A stretch of DNA of 64,000 nt from Sinorhizobium fredii (GTDB taxonomy: Bacteria; Pseudomonadota; Alphaproteobacteria; Rhizobiales; Rhizobiaceae), in assembly GCF_002944405.1 (NCBI RefSeq), contig NZ_CP024309.1:186001-250000 (forward strand), read 5' to 3'. Each line of letters starts with the position of its first letter. Position 1 is the stretch's first letter. Shown in pieces: positions 30,538-39,863 of this stretch. The notes under the pieces were generated by a model. The model was not told the DNA's origin. It did not search any database and saw only the letters and a program-made list of their open reading frames with translations. The position numbers were made by a program, and so were the translations under genes.

Positions 30538-30553
30538 AGCAAGCGACGTGCCA
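30538..30553 (-). promoter_or_regulatory. Sigma-54 (RpoN) promoter of dctA
   Basis: On the minus strand the sequence TGGCACGTCGCTTGCT matches the sigma-54 consensus TGGCACG-N4-TTGCW at every conserved position. It lies about 90 bases upstream of the dctA start, as in other rhizobial dctA genes, where DctD (or NifA in nodules) activates it. Confidence 0.88.
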
Positions 30554-31242
30554 ACCGGACCTCGAATCGAGCATCGTTTGAAATAGCTGCGCATTTTCGC
30601 CGGAGCGTGGCACGCGGTCCTGTCCGGAAACCTGCAATCATCGACGAGGAGAATGGGCGGAAACACGCCCGATCTTGCCATTTCCAAATAGCCTTCGGTC
30701 ATCGACGGCTTTGATCATGGCGCCCCTGTGCGCCGCTTTTGATTGGCAGCTCTAGAAGTTCAGAATGACGGGCGAGGGGGACGGGCTGCGGTGATTGTCG
30801 GCGACACCTGGCATGTCACGACGAAGGCGCTCGTCAGCATTCTTGACTTTAATAGTTTGCGATACCGGCAGGAAATATCAGCCGGCGACAAGCCCGACGC
30901 CGTCCGAAAGCACTATGAGGCGATCATTCAGTGCGACTCCGAAGCCGCGGGCAATGCCGACGTCTGCGATGGCGTCGACGAAGAGCAACTCTTGAGCAGC
31001 TCCGATGAGCGGATTCAACCACAACCAACGTTTAAGGCATGATCAATTCCGACAGGGAATGGACATGAGGTTACAGGGCGCGCCGCGGCATCTGGCGCAG
31101 GCCAAGGTGCCCTCGATAGGATAGGGTCCTGTACCATGTGATGCCGGAATTGGATCACTGCCGAGCGGATCGCAAAGCGTTGCGGCCGCTCACCCGACGG
31201 GCAAGTCATATTTGGCTGCTGCGACAAACAGTCCAGTTCCAA
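30554..31242. other. Upstream region of dctA and ompW; no intact gene
   Basis: DctD-binding sites would be expected just upstream of the RpoN promoter but I cannot define them by eye. Further right, a minus-strand frame reads LLFVDAIADVGIARGFGVALND around 30890-31000, which looks protein-like but is closed by stops; it may be a scrap of a lost gene. I recognise nothing else. Confidence 0.35.
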
Positions 31243-31256
31243 TTGATCTCGCTCAA
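31243..31256 (+). promoter_or_regulatory. Anaerobox (FNR/FixK-type site) upstream of ompW
   Basis: TTGATCTCGCTCAA matches the FNR/FixK consensus TTGAT-N4-ATCAA at nine of ten positions. It is 66 bases before the ompW start, a good activator position. OmpW is FNR-controlled in enterobacteria, so oxygen control in nodules is plausible. Confidence 0.55.
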
Positions 31257-31322
31257 ACCGTGACCTCATAAACGGTGCTATTTCCGCCGACCTTCACCAA
31301 ACTTGGATAGAAGGAGGCAAGA

Positions 31323-32003
31323 ATGATATCCAGCAACATCGTCCGCGCCATTATCACCGGCGCAGCATTGGTTGCCACCTGTAGCGCGGAAGCGATGGAT
31401 CTGACGACGGCACAAGCTGTTACGCCTGTCTATGCTGCATCGGCAGAGAGCCCGTGGCAGATACGCTTGCGGGGGCTTAATGTGATCACCAAGGACTCCG
31501 GCCGGGTTTACGGAGTGCCGGGATCGGATCTTTCCTTCTCGAATACGCTCATACCGGAATTCGATGTTTCGTACTTCTTCAACGAAAATATCGCTGCGGA
31601 GCTCATCCTCGGCACAACCTACGCCAATGTCTACGGCGGCGGCTCAGTTGCAACGCTCGGAGAAATCGGCAAGACTTGGCTGTTGCCGCCAACCCTGACC
31701 ATTCAATACCATTTTACCGATTTCGGCACCTTCCAGCCCTATGTCGGCGCCGGTGTCAACTATACGGTGTTCTACAACCAGTCAGGCAAGAGCGCTCGTA
31801 GCCTTGATGTCAAGAACACTTTCGGCGTCGCCCTGCAGGCCGGCTTCGACTATATGGTCGACGACCATTGGGGCGTGAACTTCGACGTGAAGAAAATCTT
31901 CCTGAGACCAGAGTTCGATGCGAATGTCGGTGGCGCCGATGTCAGCGGCAAGGCCAAGCTCGATCCATGGCTGATTGGCGCCGGTATCACTTACCGCTTC
32001 TAG
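31323..32003 (+). CDS. ompW: OmpW-family outer membrane protein
   Basis: This 226-residue protein has a signal peptide (hydrophobic stretch ending near ...CSAEA) and an eight-stranded barrel typical of OmpW: the PWQIRLRG start, the Asp/Phe-rich FNENIAAELILG turn, the QYHFTDFG...PYVGAGVNYT segment and a terminal aromatic residue (TYRF) needed for outer-membrane assembly. OmpW forms a narrow hydrophobic channel and is often induced under low oxygen. GGAGGCAAG lies just before the ATG. An FNR/FixK-type site is 66 bases upstream. It stands alone, with IS remnants downstream. Confidence 0.92.
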   Translation: MISSNIVRAIITGAALVATCSAEAMDLTTAQAVTPVYAASAESPWQIRLRGLNVITKDSGRVYGVPGSDLSFSNTLIPEFDVSYFFNENIAAELILGTTYANVYGGGSVATLGEIGKTWLLPPTLTIQYHFTDFGTFQPYVGAGVNYTVFYNQSGKSARSLDVKNTFGVALQAGFDYMVDDHWGVNFDVKKIFLRPEFDANVGGADVSGKAKLDPWLIGAGITYRF

Positions 32004-32226
32004 TCAGACGGAATTTCTCGCGGCCTGAGCATGGACTAAGTAACACCTGATCCAGATGCGTGCCGCCCGGCATTATGGCCGCGAGAAACTCGACGGCACT
32101 TGCGTTCGCGGCGTGACATCCCAGATAGCGGCGAACCACAAGCGCAGCGTTCCTTGCTCCGGCGTTCTATCAGTTCTTCTTTGCCAATGTCGGTCGAACC
32201 CGGTATGCTCGCGCAGAGGTCGAGCC

Positions 32227-32902
32227 TCAGGTTGCGGAAGCCCTCGGCGTCCTCTCAACGCTCATGGAACAGCCCTTCATAAATGAAGGCGCTGCAGATT
32301 GTTTCGCAGTCGGTCTCGCTGACGCCGGCGCGGCGCATAGGATGGCATGGACACGCCGATAGCCGTAGGTGGGCATGTCGGCGATGACGGCCTTGATATC
32401 CTCCACCAGTTCCCGATCCGGGAGTGGTGGGCGTCCTCTGGGTCTGGAAGGGGAGCCTGTGGCCCGCGCAGCGATATTCGACCGGGCGACACCTGAGTTT
32501 CGCAGACGGTCTTCATTCCAAAATTCCCTTCGGAAGAGAGATCGCGCGCAACATCCGTTTTTTTGGGCCACCGGCGATTTCGAGGGCTTCCTTGATGATT
32601 TCGCTCTCCATCGTCTTCTTGACCCAGCAGGCGCTGCAACTCCTTCACCTGGGCCTGAAGCGCCCGATATTCGGACGCCGGAACAACCTCCTCTTCGGCG
32701 GCCGTCGCCGTCAACGCGCCTTGAGACGCCAGCCTCCGCCAGGCGAACAACTGGTTCGGCTGAATGCCATCACGGGCGATGATGCTCACCGTCGCGTCCG
32801 CCTCATAGGTTCCTGGATGATGGCCAGCTTCTCCGCCGTGCTCCAGCGCCGCCGTCGTTCAGGCCCGGAGAGGACCTCTATCTTATGGTTGATGCTAGTC
32901 AT
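32227..32902 (-). pseudogene. IS3-family insertion sequence remnant (orfA and start of orfB)
   Basis: On the minus strand, orfA begins at 32902 (MTSINHKIEVLSG...) and continues after a frame change as GIQPNQLFAWRRLA and a coiled-coil VKELQRLLG, the typical IS3 OrfA layout. OrfB begins in another frame and reads GRPPLPDRELVEDIKAV and TYGYRRVHA, then breaks off after about 100 residues. Both are frameshifted and the DDE catalytic part of OrfB is missing, so the element is dead. Its inner end is near 32230; the right end should lie just after 32930. Confidence 0.85.
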
Positions 32903-33341
32903 AATGCCGACATTACACCTACACACTTAACTAAGTGGGGGAGCATGTCCGGGCCTTTCGGGGGCTAATTCAGTGGCTTTTATCTAACGTAGCTGCCGTA
33001 AAGTATTGTCAATGACTGGATCGGCTCGTGTTAGTTTAAAGCAACACGTTCCAAGATTGTGTAGGTTTGAACCAACCTGATGTTGGAGGCCGCAGCCTGT
33101 GACCAATCCGCGGGCGACCGCCTGTCATTCTTCTTCTTGTCATCAGCGGCGAAGGAGACAGGGCATGACGATCACCAGAGACGAAATTGCCTGGGCGGTC
33201 CTACGTCGAGCTCGACCGGGCGGCAGTGATCGCAAATCCAGCCGGAGATCTTACGTTTCTGCTCCCCGTCGATTTGGAGCACGTCACCCCGTGATGGTGG
33301 CGAAGGACGTACTGGACAAGCCAGTGCAAAGGCCTCAACAC
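32903..33341. other. IS end and undefined DNA
   Basis: This contains the outer end of the IS3 remnant. A plus-strand frame near 33185-33290 reads VELDRAAVIANPAGDL, which looks protein-like, but it is interrupted by stops and I cannot name it. Confidence 0.35.
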
Positions 33342-34075
33342 TCATACGTGTTGCCCACCGTTGATGTGGATTTCAGCACCATTGATATAGGACGAGGCCG
33401 GCGTGCAGAGGAAATAAATTGTCTCGGCGACTTCAGACGGGTCGCCGAGACGTCCCATTGGTACTTGGCTGGCAACGAGCTTGTCGGTGCCGGGCGACAG
33501 GATCGACGTCTCTATCTCGCCCGGGGCTATGGCATTAGCGCGAACTCCCCGGCCAGCAAACTCATGAGCAATTTCCCGGGTGAGTGCCGCGAGACCTGCT
33601 TTAGAGGCTGCATAAGCAGCGCCTGCGAAAGGATGAACGCGCGTGCCGGCGATCGAAGTTACGTTCACGATGGAGCCCTTGCCCAACTCGAGCTCGGGAA
33701 GCCACGGGCGAGCAACGCCGTGGAAACGAGATTAACGTTCAGCACTTGTGTCCAAGTGCGCGAATCAGTGCCGAGCACGCCCAGTCGGCTCTGGTTCGGA
33801 CCTTTCGGCGAGATACCTGCATTGTTGACGAGTGCGTGAAGCTTGCCGGCGGGAAGTCGGCTCCGTACTTCTGCGGTCAGATCGTCGATCTTATCGATTT
33901 GCGCTAAATCAGCCTGGATGTGGCTCTCGCGTGCGGCTGGCGATGCGCAGTCCTCTGAAAAGGGCTGACGAGAAACCGTAAGGATTCTCCACCCACGCTC
34001 TTGAAACAGTTTCACTGTCGCGTGCCCGATACCTCGGCTCGCTCCTGTCAAAAGCATGATGAGCTGCTCTGTCAT
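33342..34075 (-). pseudogene. Short-chain dehydrogenase, frameshifted
   Basis: Two adjoining frames together make one classical SDR. The first (from 34075) has LLTGASRGIGHATVKL and NNAGISP; the second (to 33342) has the Ser...YAASKAG active site and the INGGQHV end. They are joined near 33680 by a frameshift within ...ARGFP / ELELGKG. Apart from this one lesion the protein would be full-length (~245 residues), so decay is recent, or a sequencing error is possible. Substrate unknown. Confidence 0.8.
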
Positions 34076-34995
34076 TATCGGGACCCTTCAGATTGTTGAC
34101 GCACAAACTGCTACATTCGATGTATTGCAACAATGAGGAAGACAACCAGCGAAGCCGTTCGAGATTGTACCGCCTCGGCCAGCGGCCGAAGTTCTCGTCG
34201 AAATGCCGGCCGCGCAGGATCCTCCAGGACAAGCAGTCTAGATCTGTTCAACGCCGATGCCAGAACGTCAGTTTGCCTGGCCGTGAAACCGGTTAGCAAC
34301 AAGCCCGAAAGTTGGCGAGATCCAGTCGGAGGAATTCTTCACGCTCATCGGGGGCCCATGCCCAACCATAAAGTTTGGTTTGCGAGCGCTCGAATAACCT
34401 CAATCCTAGGCCGCTGCTACCCGGCTTTAAAGACGGTGAAATGGGTGCGTACAAAGCACTTGCAAAAAATGACAATACACGCATTTATGGCCCGTCTGTG
34501 AATTCGAATCAGATGCGGGGCCTCTTCTTTCGTCGAGAGAGAAGCGGCCCTTTGCTTAAGTTCAAAACGGATGATCCTTGTCGGGTCGCGGATCAGCACC
34601 CGCGGTATGTTCACGAGGCGTGGATGCGGCGCGCCTTGAAGAAGGCTGCAGCGGTGCTCGAGACTGGATACCCGCTTCGTTGGTCACCGTAGAAGTGCGG
34701 CAGCCAGGAAAGCAGTCGCAGAGCCGACGAATACAACCACTGCGCATCCGCGCAACACTTTCATCCGGCGCGTTCGTTTGCCGGTCCAATCATAGCCCAT
34801 CACTCAATTCCCTCAGCCTCATGCCGGATATGCAGATAATGGAACAAGTCTCCTAAGAAATGGAAAACTTTGGGTCTGGAGGGCCTTTCCGTCCCGCCCG
34901 AACTCACGTTCCGGGGGATCAGGTCGGCTATTTGTCCCTGAACGCTGTATCCTCATGCACGAGCCGGATCGTTTGCTGCGTGAAGCGGCCACTCG
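34076..34995. other. No recognisable gene
   Basis: Several frames of 60-120 codons overlap on both strands, but none shows a domain, a convincing ribosome binding site or a protein-like composition. It lies between a broken SDR and an MFS pump facing left and looks like degraded DNA. Confidence 0.4.
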
Positions 34996-36195
34996 TCAGG
35001 TCTGCCAAGCTTGCGCTTCTCGCGACGTCAAGACGGCTAACGCGGCCGCGATCATAAGCAAAACCGCGCTGGCGCCGAAGGTCACCTGGTACCCACGCAT
35101 GTCGAACAAGAAGCCACCAACGGTCCCGCCCGATGTGATAGCGAGGTGAATGGCTGCGACCATAAGTCCGCCTCCGGCTTCGGCATCCTTCGGCAGCGTT
35201 CTTGATAACCAGGTCCACCAGCCCACCGGCGCTGACGTGGCGAACAACCCCCAGATGCCCAGCAGCAGTGCCGCTGCGGCGACTCGGCCACCGACAGCCA
35301 CAAGGGCCACGGCAATCGCCGCCATCAACATCGGAATCGCAATCAGCGTCCGATACATGCCATGCTTCAGAAAGGCGCCAATGAGCATGGTGCCGATGAA
35401 CCCGGTCGCGCCCATCACCAGCAGCAGGAGCGACAGAGTTGAAACATCGGCATGTATAGCCGTTTCGAGGAACGGCCGCAGATAGGTGAACAGCGTAAAC
35501 TGGCCCATGAAGAACACGCTGACCGCTGCCATGCCGAGAACCACCACTCGCCGGTTCAACAGTTTAAAAACGCTTCCGGATGCCGGCCGCTCCTCGACCT
35601 TCATGGGAGGAAGACTGAGGAACTGCCAGACGAACACAATCACTGCGACCGGGACCACGCAGAAGAACGCCCCGCGCCAGCCGATGAGGCTGCCGAGGAA
35701 GCTTCCCAGCGGGGCGGCAATGACCGTCGCCAGCGCATTCCCGCCGTTGAAGATCGCCAGCGCCCGCGGCACCTGATCGTCCGGAACAAGCCGCATGGCG
35801 GTCGCGGCGGAGATCGACCAAAATCCGCCGATAACGAGCCCGATGAGCGCGCGGCCAAGCATGAACGTCATATAATTCGGAGCGACTGCTACCATCATCC
35901 CCGAGACGATCATCACGGCGGTGAGCGCCAGCAGCAGGATCTTGCGGTCGAGTCTGCCGACCACGGACGAGATGAAGAGGCTTGTCATCACCGCAAAGGC
36001 GCCGGATACGGATATCGCCTGTCCGGCCTGGCCTTCGGTTATAGCCAGATCCGAGGCGATCGGGGTCAGCAGGCTGAGGGGCATGATTTCCGCCGCGATG
36101 AGCGCGAAAACGCAAAACGACATCGCGAATACCGCGCCCCATGCGGCGGGCCGCTCCTCGCCCCCGCTGCTGTCAGCAGAGAGTTGCACCAACAT
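34996..36195 (-). CDS. MFS transporter, drug:H+ antiporter-1 type
   Basis: This ~399-residue protein has twelve predicted membrane spans. Segments such as GFWSISAATAMRLVP, the RALAIFNGGNALATVIAAPLG motif C-like part, and GWRGAFF are characteristic of the AraJ/YdhP group of sugar or drug exporters. I chose the ATG at 36195 (MLVQLSAD...) because GAGGCAAAG lies upstream; the frame is open 16 codons further. No regulator gene adjoins it, so substrate and control are unknown. Confidence 0.9.
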   Translation of the reverse strand: MLVQLSADSSGGEERPAAWGAVFAMSFCVFALIAAEIMPLSLLTPIASDLAITEGQAGQAISVSGAFAVMTSLFISSVVGRLDRKILLLALTAVMIVSGMMVAVAPNYMTFMLGRALIGLVIGGFWSISAATAMRLVPDDQVPRALAIFNGGNALATVIAAPLGSFLGSLIGWRGAFFCVVPVAVIVFVWQFLSLPPMKVEERPASGSVFKLLNRRVVVLGMAAVSVFFMGQFTLFTYLRPFLETAIHADVSTLSLLLLVMGATGFIGTMLIGAFLKHGMYRTLIAIPMLMAAIAVALVAVGGRVAAAALLLGIWGLFATSAPVGWWTWLSRTLPKDAEAGGGLMVAAIHLAITSGGTVGGFLFDMRGYQVTFGASAVLLMIAAALAVLTSREAQAWQT

Positions 36196-37305
36196 TGTTC
36201 TTTGCCTCGAGAATGTTCCGGCGGGGCCCGTCCTGCCTCTCATTGCCGGTCTATCCGGAGGGCAGAGTTTTCGTGGCGCCGTTGGTTGATCCGGGAGCTG
36301 AACCCCGACGGCGGTTCGCGCTGCTAAACGGTATCTTCCTATGATCGACGTTTATGAATTGAATGTAATCGGCGCGGAGCACCGGACCATTACAATGATA
36401 AGCGCAACTCCGCAGGCGCCGCCGGCGATGGCCAGTAATGCGGACAACGGATGTTTTGTTCGTCAATACCTGGGCTGTTCGCGGTTCCGATCTCCCGTGA
36501 CGAACAGAGCGGGGGTAAAGCACCGACCTTGTTGCAGCAGCGTTGAACGTCTCTTCCGAAGGGCACCCGCACGCTGGTGCAGCCAAGAGGTTCGCCACGA
36601 TGCGGTTGCGAAACTGGCGTCCGGAGAAAGACAATCGCGGCAAACGCGCGCGTGCGGCCTTCCAGTGCATCTGGAACGTTCTGAATAACCCGGGCGTCGC
36701 CCGCGGTACAAAGCACTGTCTTACCATTTCGACATCTCCGCACGATATCTTCAGTCGGTGACGCATTTTCAGATGCCTCATAGCAATGTGCGTGCCATCA
36801 GAAACCTTCTGGCATGAGCCACTAGAACGAACCGCCCGTGTCGCATGTCCAACATTGTCCTACATCGAACAATGCCAAGCGACATGGACCTGTTGCTCTT
36901 GGGCGCACAAAAAATGGACCGCTGTTCAATCTGCGATGACACCGACTTCCCGATAGGCAGGAAATGAGGATTATCCACTTCTGCGAAACGGAACAGTCGA
37001 TCGCAAGCTGCGAACATGCCTAACTTGAAGCACGAGCACAGTGACAATCCGCCAGGGCAGATAGGTCGATGCCCCCCGAAGCGGGGGCACGGGCGTTTGA
37101 GCTAGATTGAAATCGATGAGGCGCACGGCAAACCTGTTCGCGTGTGCTCACATTCCATTGCCGTGGTCCAAAAGCGCTAACCCAACTTTCTCGAATTCAA
37201 ATTTCCCGCTCGATCGTCAAGGCACGCTGACGACGGTCTCGCTTCCGTGCCAACGCGCAAGGTGTCGGGAAGGCGTCGGAGGCCAGCCAGCGCTGGCCCC
37301 GACCG
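36196..37305. other. No intact gene; contains a hairpin
   Basis: No domain is recognised. A plus-strand frame around 36845-36965 begins MSNIVLHRTMPSDMDLLLLG and could be a small or truncated protein, without a clear ribosome site. A GC-rich hairpin lies at 37070-37089. The rest appears non-coding or decayed. Confidence 0.35.
37070..37089 (-). terminator. GC-rich hairpin, possible transcript end of the FAD monooxygenase gene
   Basis: TGCCCCC and GGGGGCA form a seven-pair stem around CGAAGC (a UUCG-like loop in the minus-strand RNA). It lies about 220 bases after the stop of the leftward monooxygenase gene. No T-run follows, so intrinsic termination is uncertain. Confidence 0.3.
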
Positions 37306-38415
37306 TCAAGGCAGGAGCGGGCGTGTCAGCGGCTCATAGGTGCGCCGGTACAAGGCGTCGCCGAATAGCCGCAGGATAGCATTCCGGATCGTGCTCGAAC
37401 CCGTTCTCAGCTTGTCGCGGGCGCGCGATTTCTTCTGCACCCACGCGACCCGACCAATGCGCGCCTCGTAAAATTCTTGGAGGATGCCTTCCATCGGATC
37501 GTCCTTGGCGACAAGCTCTGCGAGAACGACTGCGTCCTCGATCGCCATGCCCGCGCCCTGGGCCATGCTGGGGGATGAGGCGTGCGCGGCGTCACCGATC
37601 AGGACATGCCGATCGGCTATCCATCGTTGTGCAGGAACTTCCTGCAAAACGGCTCGATGGACTGCGGTGGCGGGATCCAGGGCGGCGACGATCGGGCCGA
37701 GCGGACCTGCGAAGCTGCTGAACAGCCGCTTCATAACGTTGACGGAGCCGTCGCCGAATTCGTTCGAGCGGCAGTCGGCGTATATGTACGTTTCCGTTTC
37801 GCTGATGGGGATGCCGAGCAGGGTGCGGCCGTTCCCAAGCATTGCCGTCCAGCCATCGATCTCTCCGTTGTTGCGGACGACCAGTCGCCAGCATGAAATG
37901 TCGATCTGGCGAGCCGCGCTCGGACCGAATACTGCGGTCCGCAGCGGCGTATTGACGCCTGCCGCGCCAACGACGAGATCGTATTCTTTTTCTTGTCCAT
38001 TGGAGAAGCGAGCCGTGCCCTTGTCACCACGCGAAGCCGTCGAGACCACTTCCAGGCCATAGGTCACAGTGCTTGGCTCCAGCGAAGCATGGAGGATGTC
38101 CGTTAGAGATTGGCGCGATAAGGCAAGACAGGGCCCACAATCCTTCCAGATGTCTGCGGTCCTCACGTCGTTCAGAACGAAGCCTGAAGACGAAAGGATT
38201 CTCTGTCTGGCAATCGCATAGGCAACAGCTCTTACTTGTTCGAGCAGTCCCAGGTCGCCGAGCGCTCTTGCGGCGTTTCCCAGGAGAAAGATACCTGCTC
38301 CCTCGGTCGGTGGCCGTTCCCGGCGTTCGACAACCTCGCACTCGACGCCCTTCATTTTCAGTGCTCGTGCCGCAGAAAGTCCGGCTATTCCGGCCCCGGC
38401 AATCAGTATTTTCAT
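37306..38415 (-). CDS. FAD-dependent aromatic-ring monooxygenase-like protein
   Basis: This 369-residue flavoprotein belongs to the p-hydroxybenzoate/salicylate hydroxylase class. The N-terminal ILIAGAGIAGLSAARAL binds FAD, and GDAAHASSPSMAQGAGMAIEDA near residue 280 is the second FAD-binding segment; a central DLVVGAAG matches the DG-type motif. Such enzymes insert one oxygen atom using NAD(P)H. The nearest relatives are often involved in antibiotic or flavonoid modification (TetX-like), which could fit plant phenolics, but the substrate is unknown. The gene stands alone on the minus strand. Confidence 0.9.
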   Translation of the reverse strand: MKILIAGAGIAGLSAARALKMKGVECEVVERRERPPTEGAGIFLLGNAARALGDLGLLEQVRAVAYAIARQRILSSSGFVLNDVRTADIWKDCGPCLALSRQSLTDILHASLEPSTVTYGLEVVSTASRGDKGTARFSNGQEKEYDLVVGAAGVNTPLRTAVFGPSAARQIDISCWRLVVRNNGEIDGWTAMLGNGRTLLGIPISETETYIYADCRSNEFGDGSVNVMKRLFSSFAGPLGPIVAALDPATAVHRAVLQEVPAQRWIADRHVLIGDAAHASSPSMAQGAGMAIEDAVVLAELVAKDDPMEGILQEFYEARIGRVAWVQKKSRARDKLRTGSSTIRNAILRLFGDALYRRTYEPLTRPLLP

Positions 38416-38618
38416 GGATCATTCCTGTGTGAGCGACCTAGGTCGACGTTGTATTTCAGCTCCCGGGGCAAGGTATGACACAGCTTCGCGCAGAGTTCAC
38501 GAGCCGGTCGGCACGCCGCATCACGCGTCGCCATGCACCTGATGCAAGAGAGCCACTGCGAGCCCTTCTTCATTGGTATTTCGCCTTATGGAGCCGTTTC
38601 TGTATCTGTCAGTAGCCG
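38416..38618. other. Upstream region of the monooxygenase gene
   Basis: No gene is recognised. Short direct repeats of GTCAGTAGC occur near 38607-38625. The promoter of the leftward monooxygenase gene must lie here. Confidence 0.35.
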
Positions 38619-38786
38619 TCAGTAGCGAACTGTAGCTGTCCGCAAGTCTTCAGCCGCCGCCCGACGGCGTTTCTCCTCGTCGAGAACGACAAGGTCCGTG
38701 ATCCAGTCGCGAGCACAGGCGCTTTGGCGACACAGCTCACGAGCGGCAAGGGCACAATTGGTCGACAGCGGCTCGAGACCTGCCAT
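38619..38786 (-). CDS. Small hypothetical protein
   Basis: A 55-codon frame starts MAGLEPLSTNCALAAREL and ends ...AEDLRTATVRY. It is amphipathic and helix-rich (RDWITDLVVLDEEKRR) with natural-looking composition, which is why I list it. The ribosome site (GGGG) is weak and the frame continues upstream of the ATG. It might equally be the tail of a lost gene. Function unknown. Confidence 0.35.
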   Translation of the reverse strand: MAGLEPLSTNCALAARELCRQSACARDWITDLVVLDEEKRRRAAAEDLRTATVRY

Positions 38787-38983
38787 CTGCGCCCCGCGTC
38801 TGAGCGCCCTCTAGTGTGCCCGCAACCGCGGCCGGTGCAGGGCTCATGGAAGCAATGAAGTCGGAACAAGCGATTCAACACCACGAGGCTTAGATAGGCA
38901 TTCCCATGCTCTGGCGATTCTGGATCCTTCTTGACGAGGACGCACGAAGCGGCGATGTTTCCATCCCGAGACGAGGAGCAGCC

Positions 38984-39331
38984 ATGATGAATTACGAGTG
39001 GCAGGACACTCTCTTGCGCGAGGAGGACCTCGCAGAGCGCGCGGCGGCAATAGTGCCGAGGATGCTAGCGCATCCAAGGGTCACTCTCGACCAGATCTCG
39101 CGACTTAGAGGTCACATCAATGACTGCATTGACAGGCTCGGGACGCTGCTTGCCGAAATGGAGGATGCCGGTGTCGAGCAGGTCGTCCTCGGGGCTGCGC
39201 ACAATGTTCGTGACACATGGGAGAGCCTTGCTGATAAAGCCGCTGAGAGGTCGCGATTGTTCGAGACTGACTTCGTCGACGTCCGTCCCACGCTGTCGGA
39301 CAACAAAGATCAGGGCGTTGCCACGCATTAG
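38984..39331 (+). CDS. Hypothetical protein, helical
   Basis: This is a 115-residue, mostly helical, acidic protein (MMNYEWQDTLLREEDLAER...). I do not recognise a family. GAGGAG lies seven to ten bases before the ATG pair at 38984/38987, and the codon pattern looks genuine. There is no signal peptide or membrane segment. Regular heptad-like spacing of Leu in LRGHINDCIDRLGTLLAEM suggests a coiled coil or helical bundle. It is followed by 530 non-coding bases before the P450 gene, so it is probably not in its operon. Confidence 0.6.
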   Translation: MMNYEWQDTLLREEDLAERAAAIVPRMLAHPRVTLDQISRLRGHINDCIDRLGTLLAEMEDAGVEQVVLGAAHNVRDTWESLADKAAERSRLFETDFVDVRPTLSDNKDQGVATH

Positions 39332-39863
39332 TCGGTCAGCGAGTGATCTCTGCCAGCACGAGAACTTGGGGCTAGTGCAAGCCCTTGACTTTCAGTCTTC
39401 ACCCGACGTCGGCAGGGCCGGGGCGAGGACTCATGGAGGGGTGGGGTGGCATCGTTGTTGCTCCCCGCGCTGCTCAACATAGCAGATTCACTAGCACCCA
39501 TAAGAGTCTTTAAACTAAAGGAAAACTGTTTCGAGGCGCCGAAATCTTAGGCTTCGATGGGCTGGGAGTCTACCGGCCGTATATCGGCCCGGTACACGTG
39601 ACGCCAAAGATGGCTCATACATGGAGCCTATGATCCGCAGTTCATGCCATGCGGAGCGACATAAAATCAGATCCGGAATAAATCGTTCTTGAGAAGAGAA
39701 CCAGTGCGGAGCGCGCCGCCGTGCAGCGCTTCGAAGCTTCGAAGAGAGTGGCGTCACGGAGAGGCACAAATAATGCTGCCTCGTTTGCCCGAGGTTGGAT
39801 GACCCCTCGCGGAGAGATATGAGGGCCGTGATCGATCGGCCAACTCATTGAGGAGGCGCTAAC
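39332..39863. other. Upstream region of the P450-flavodoxin gene; no gene
   Basis: No domain is seen. I looked for nod box, sigma-54 and FNR/FixK patterns and found none convincing. GGAGGCGCT just before 39864 is the ribosome site of the next gene. Confidence 0.4.

Noticed and set aside
35452..36327. Plus-strand open frame of 291 codons opposite the MFS transporter
   Set aside because: Antisense shadow with low-complexity charged composition.
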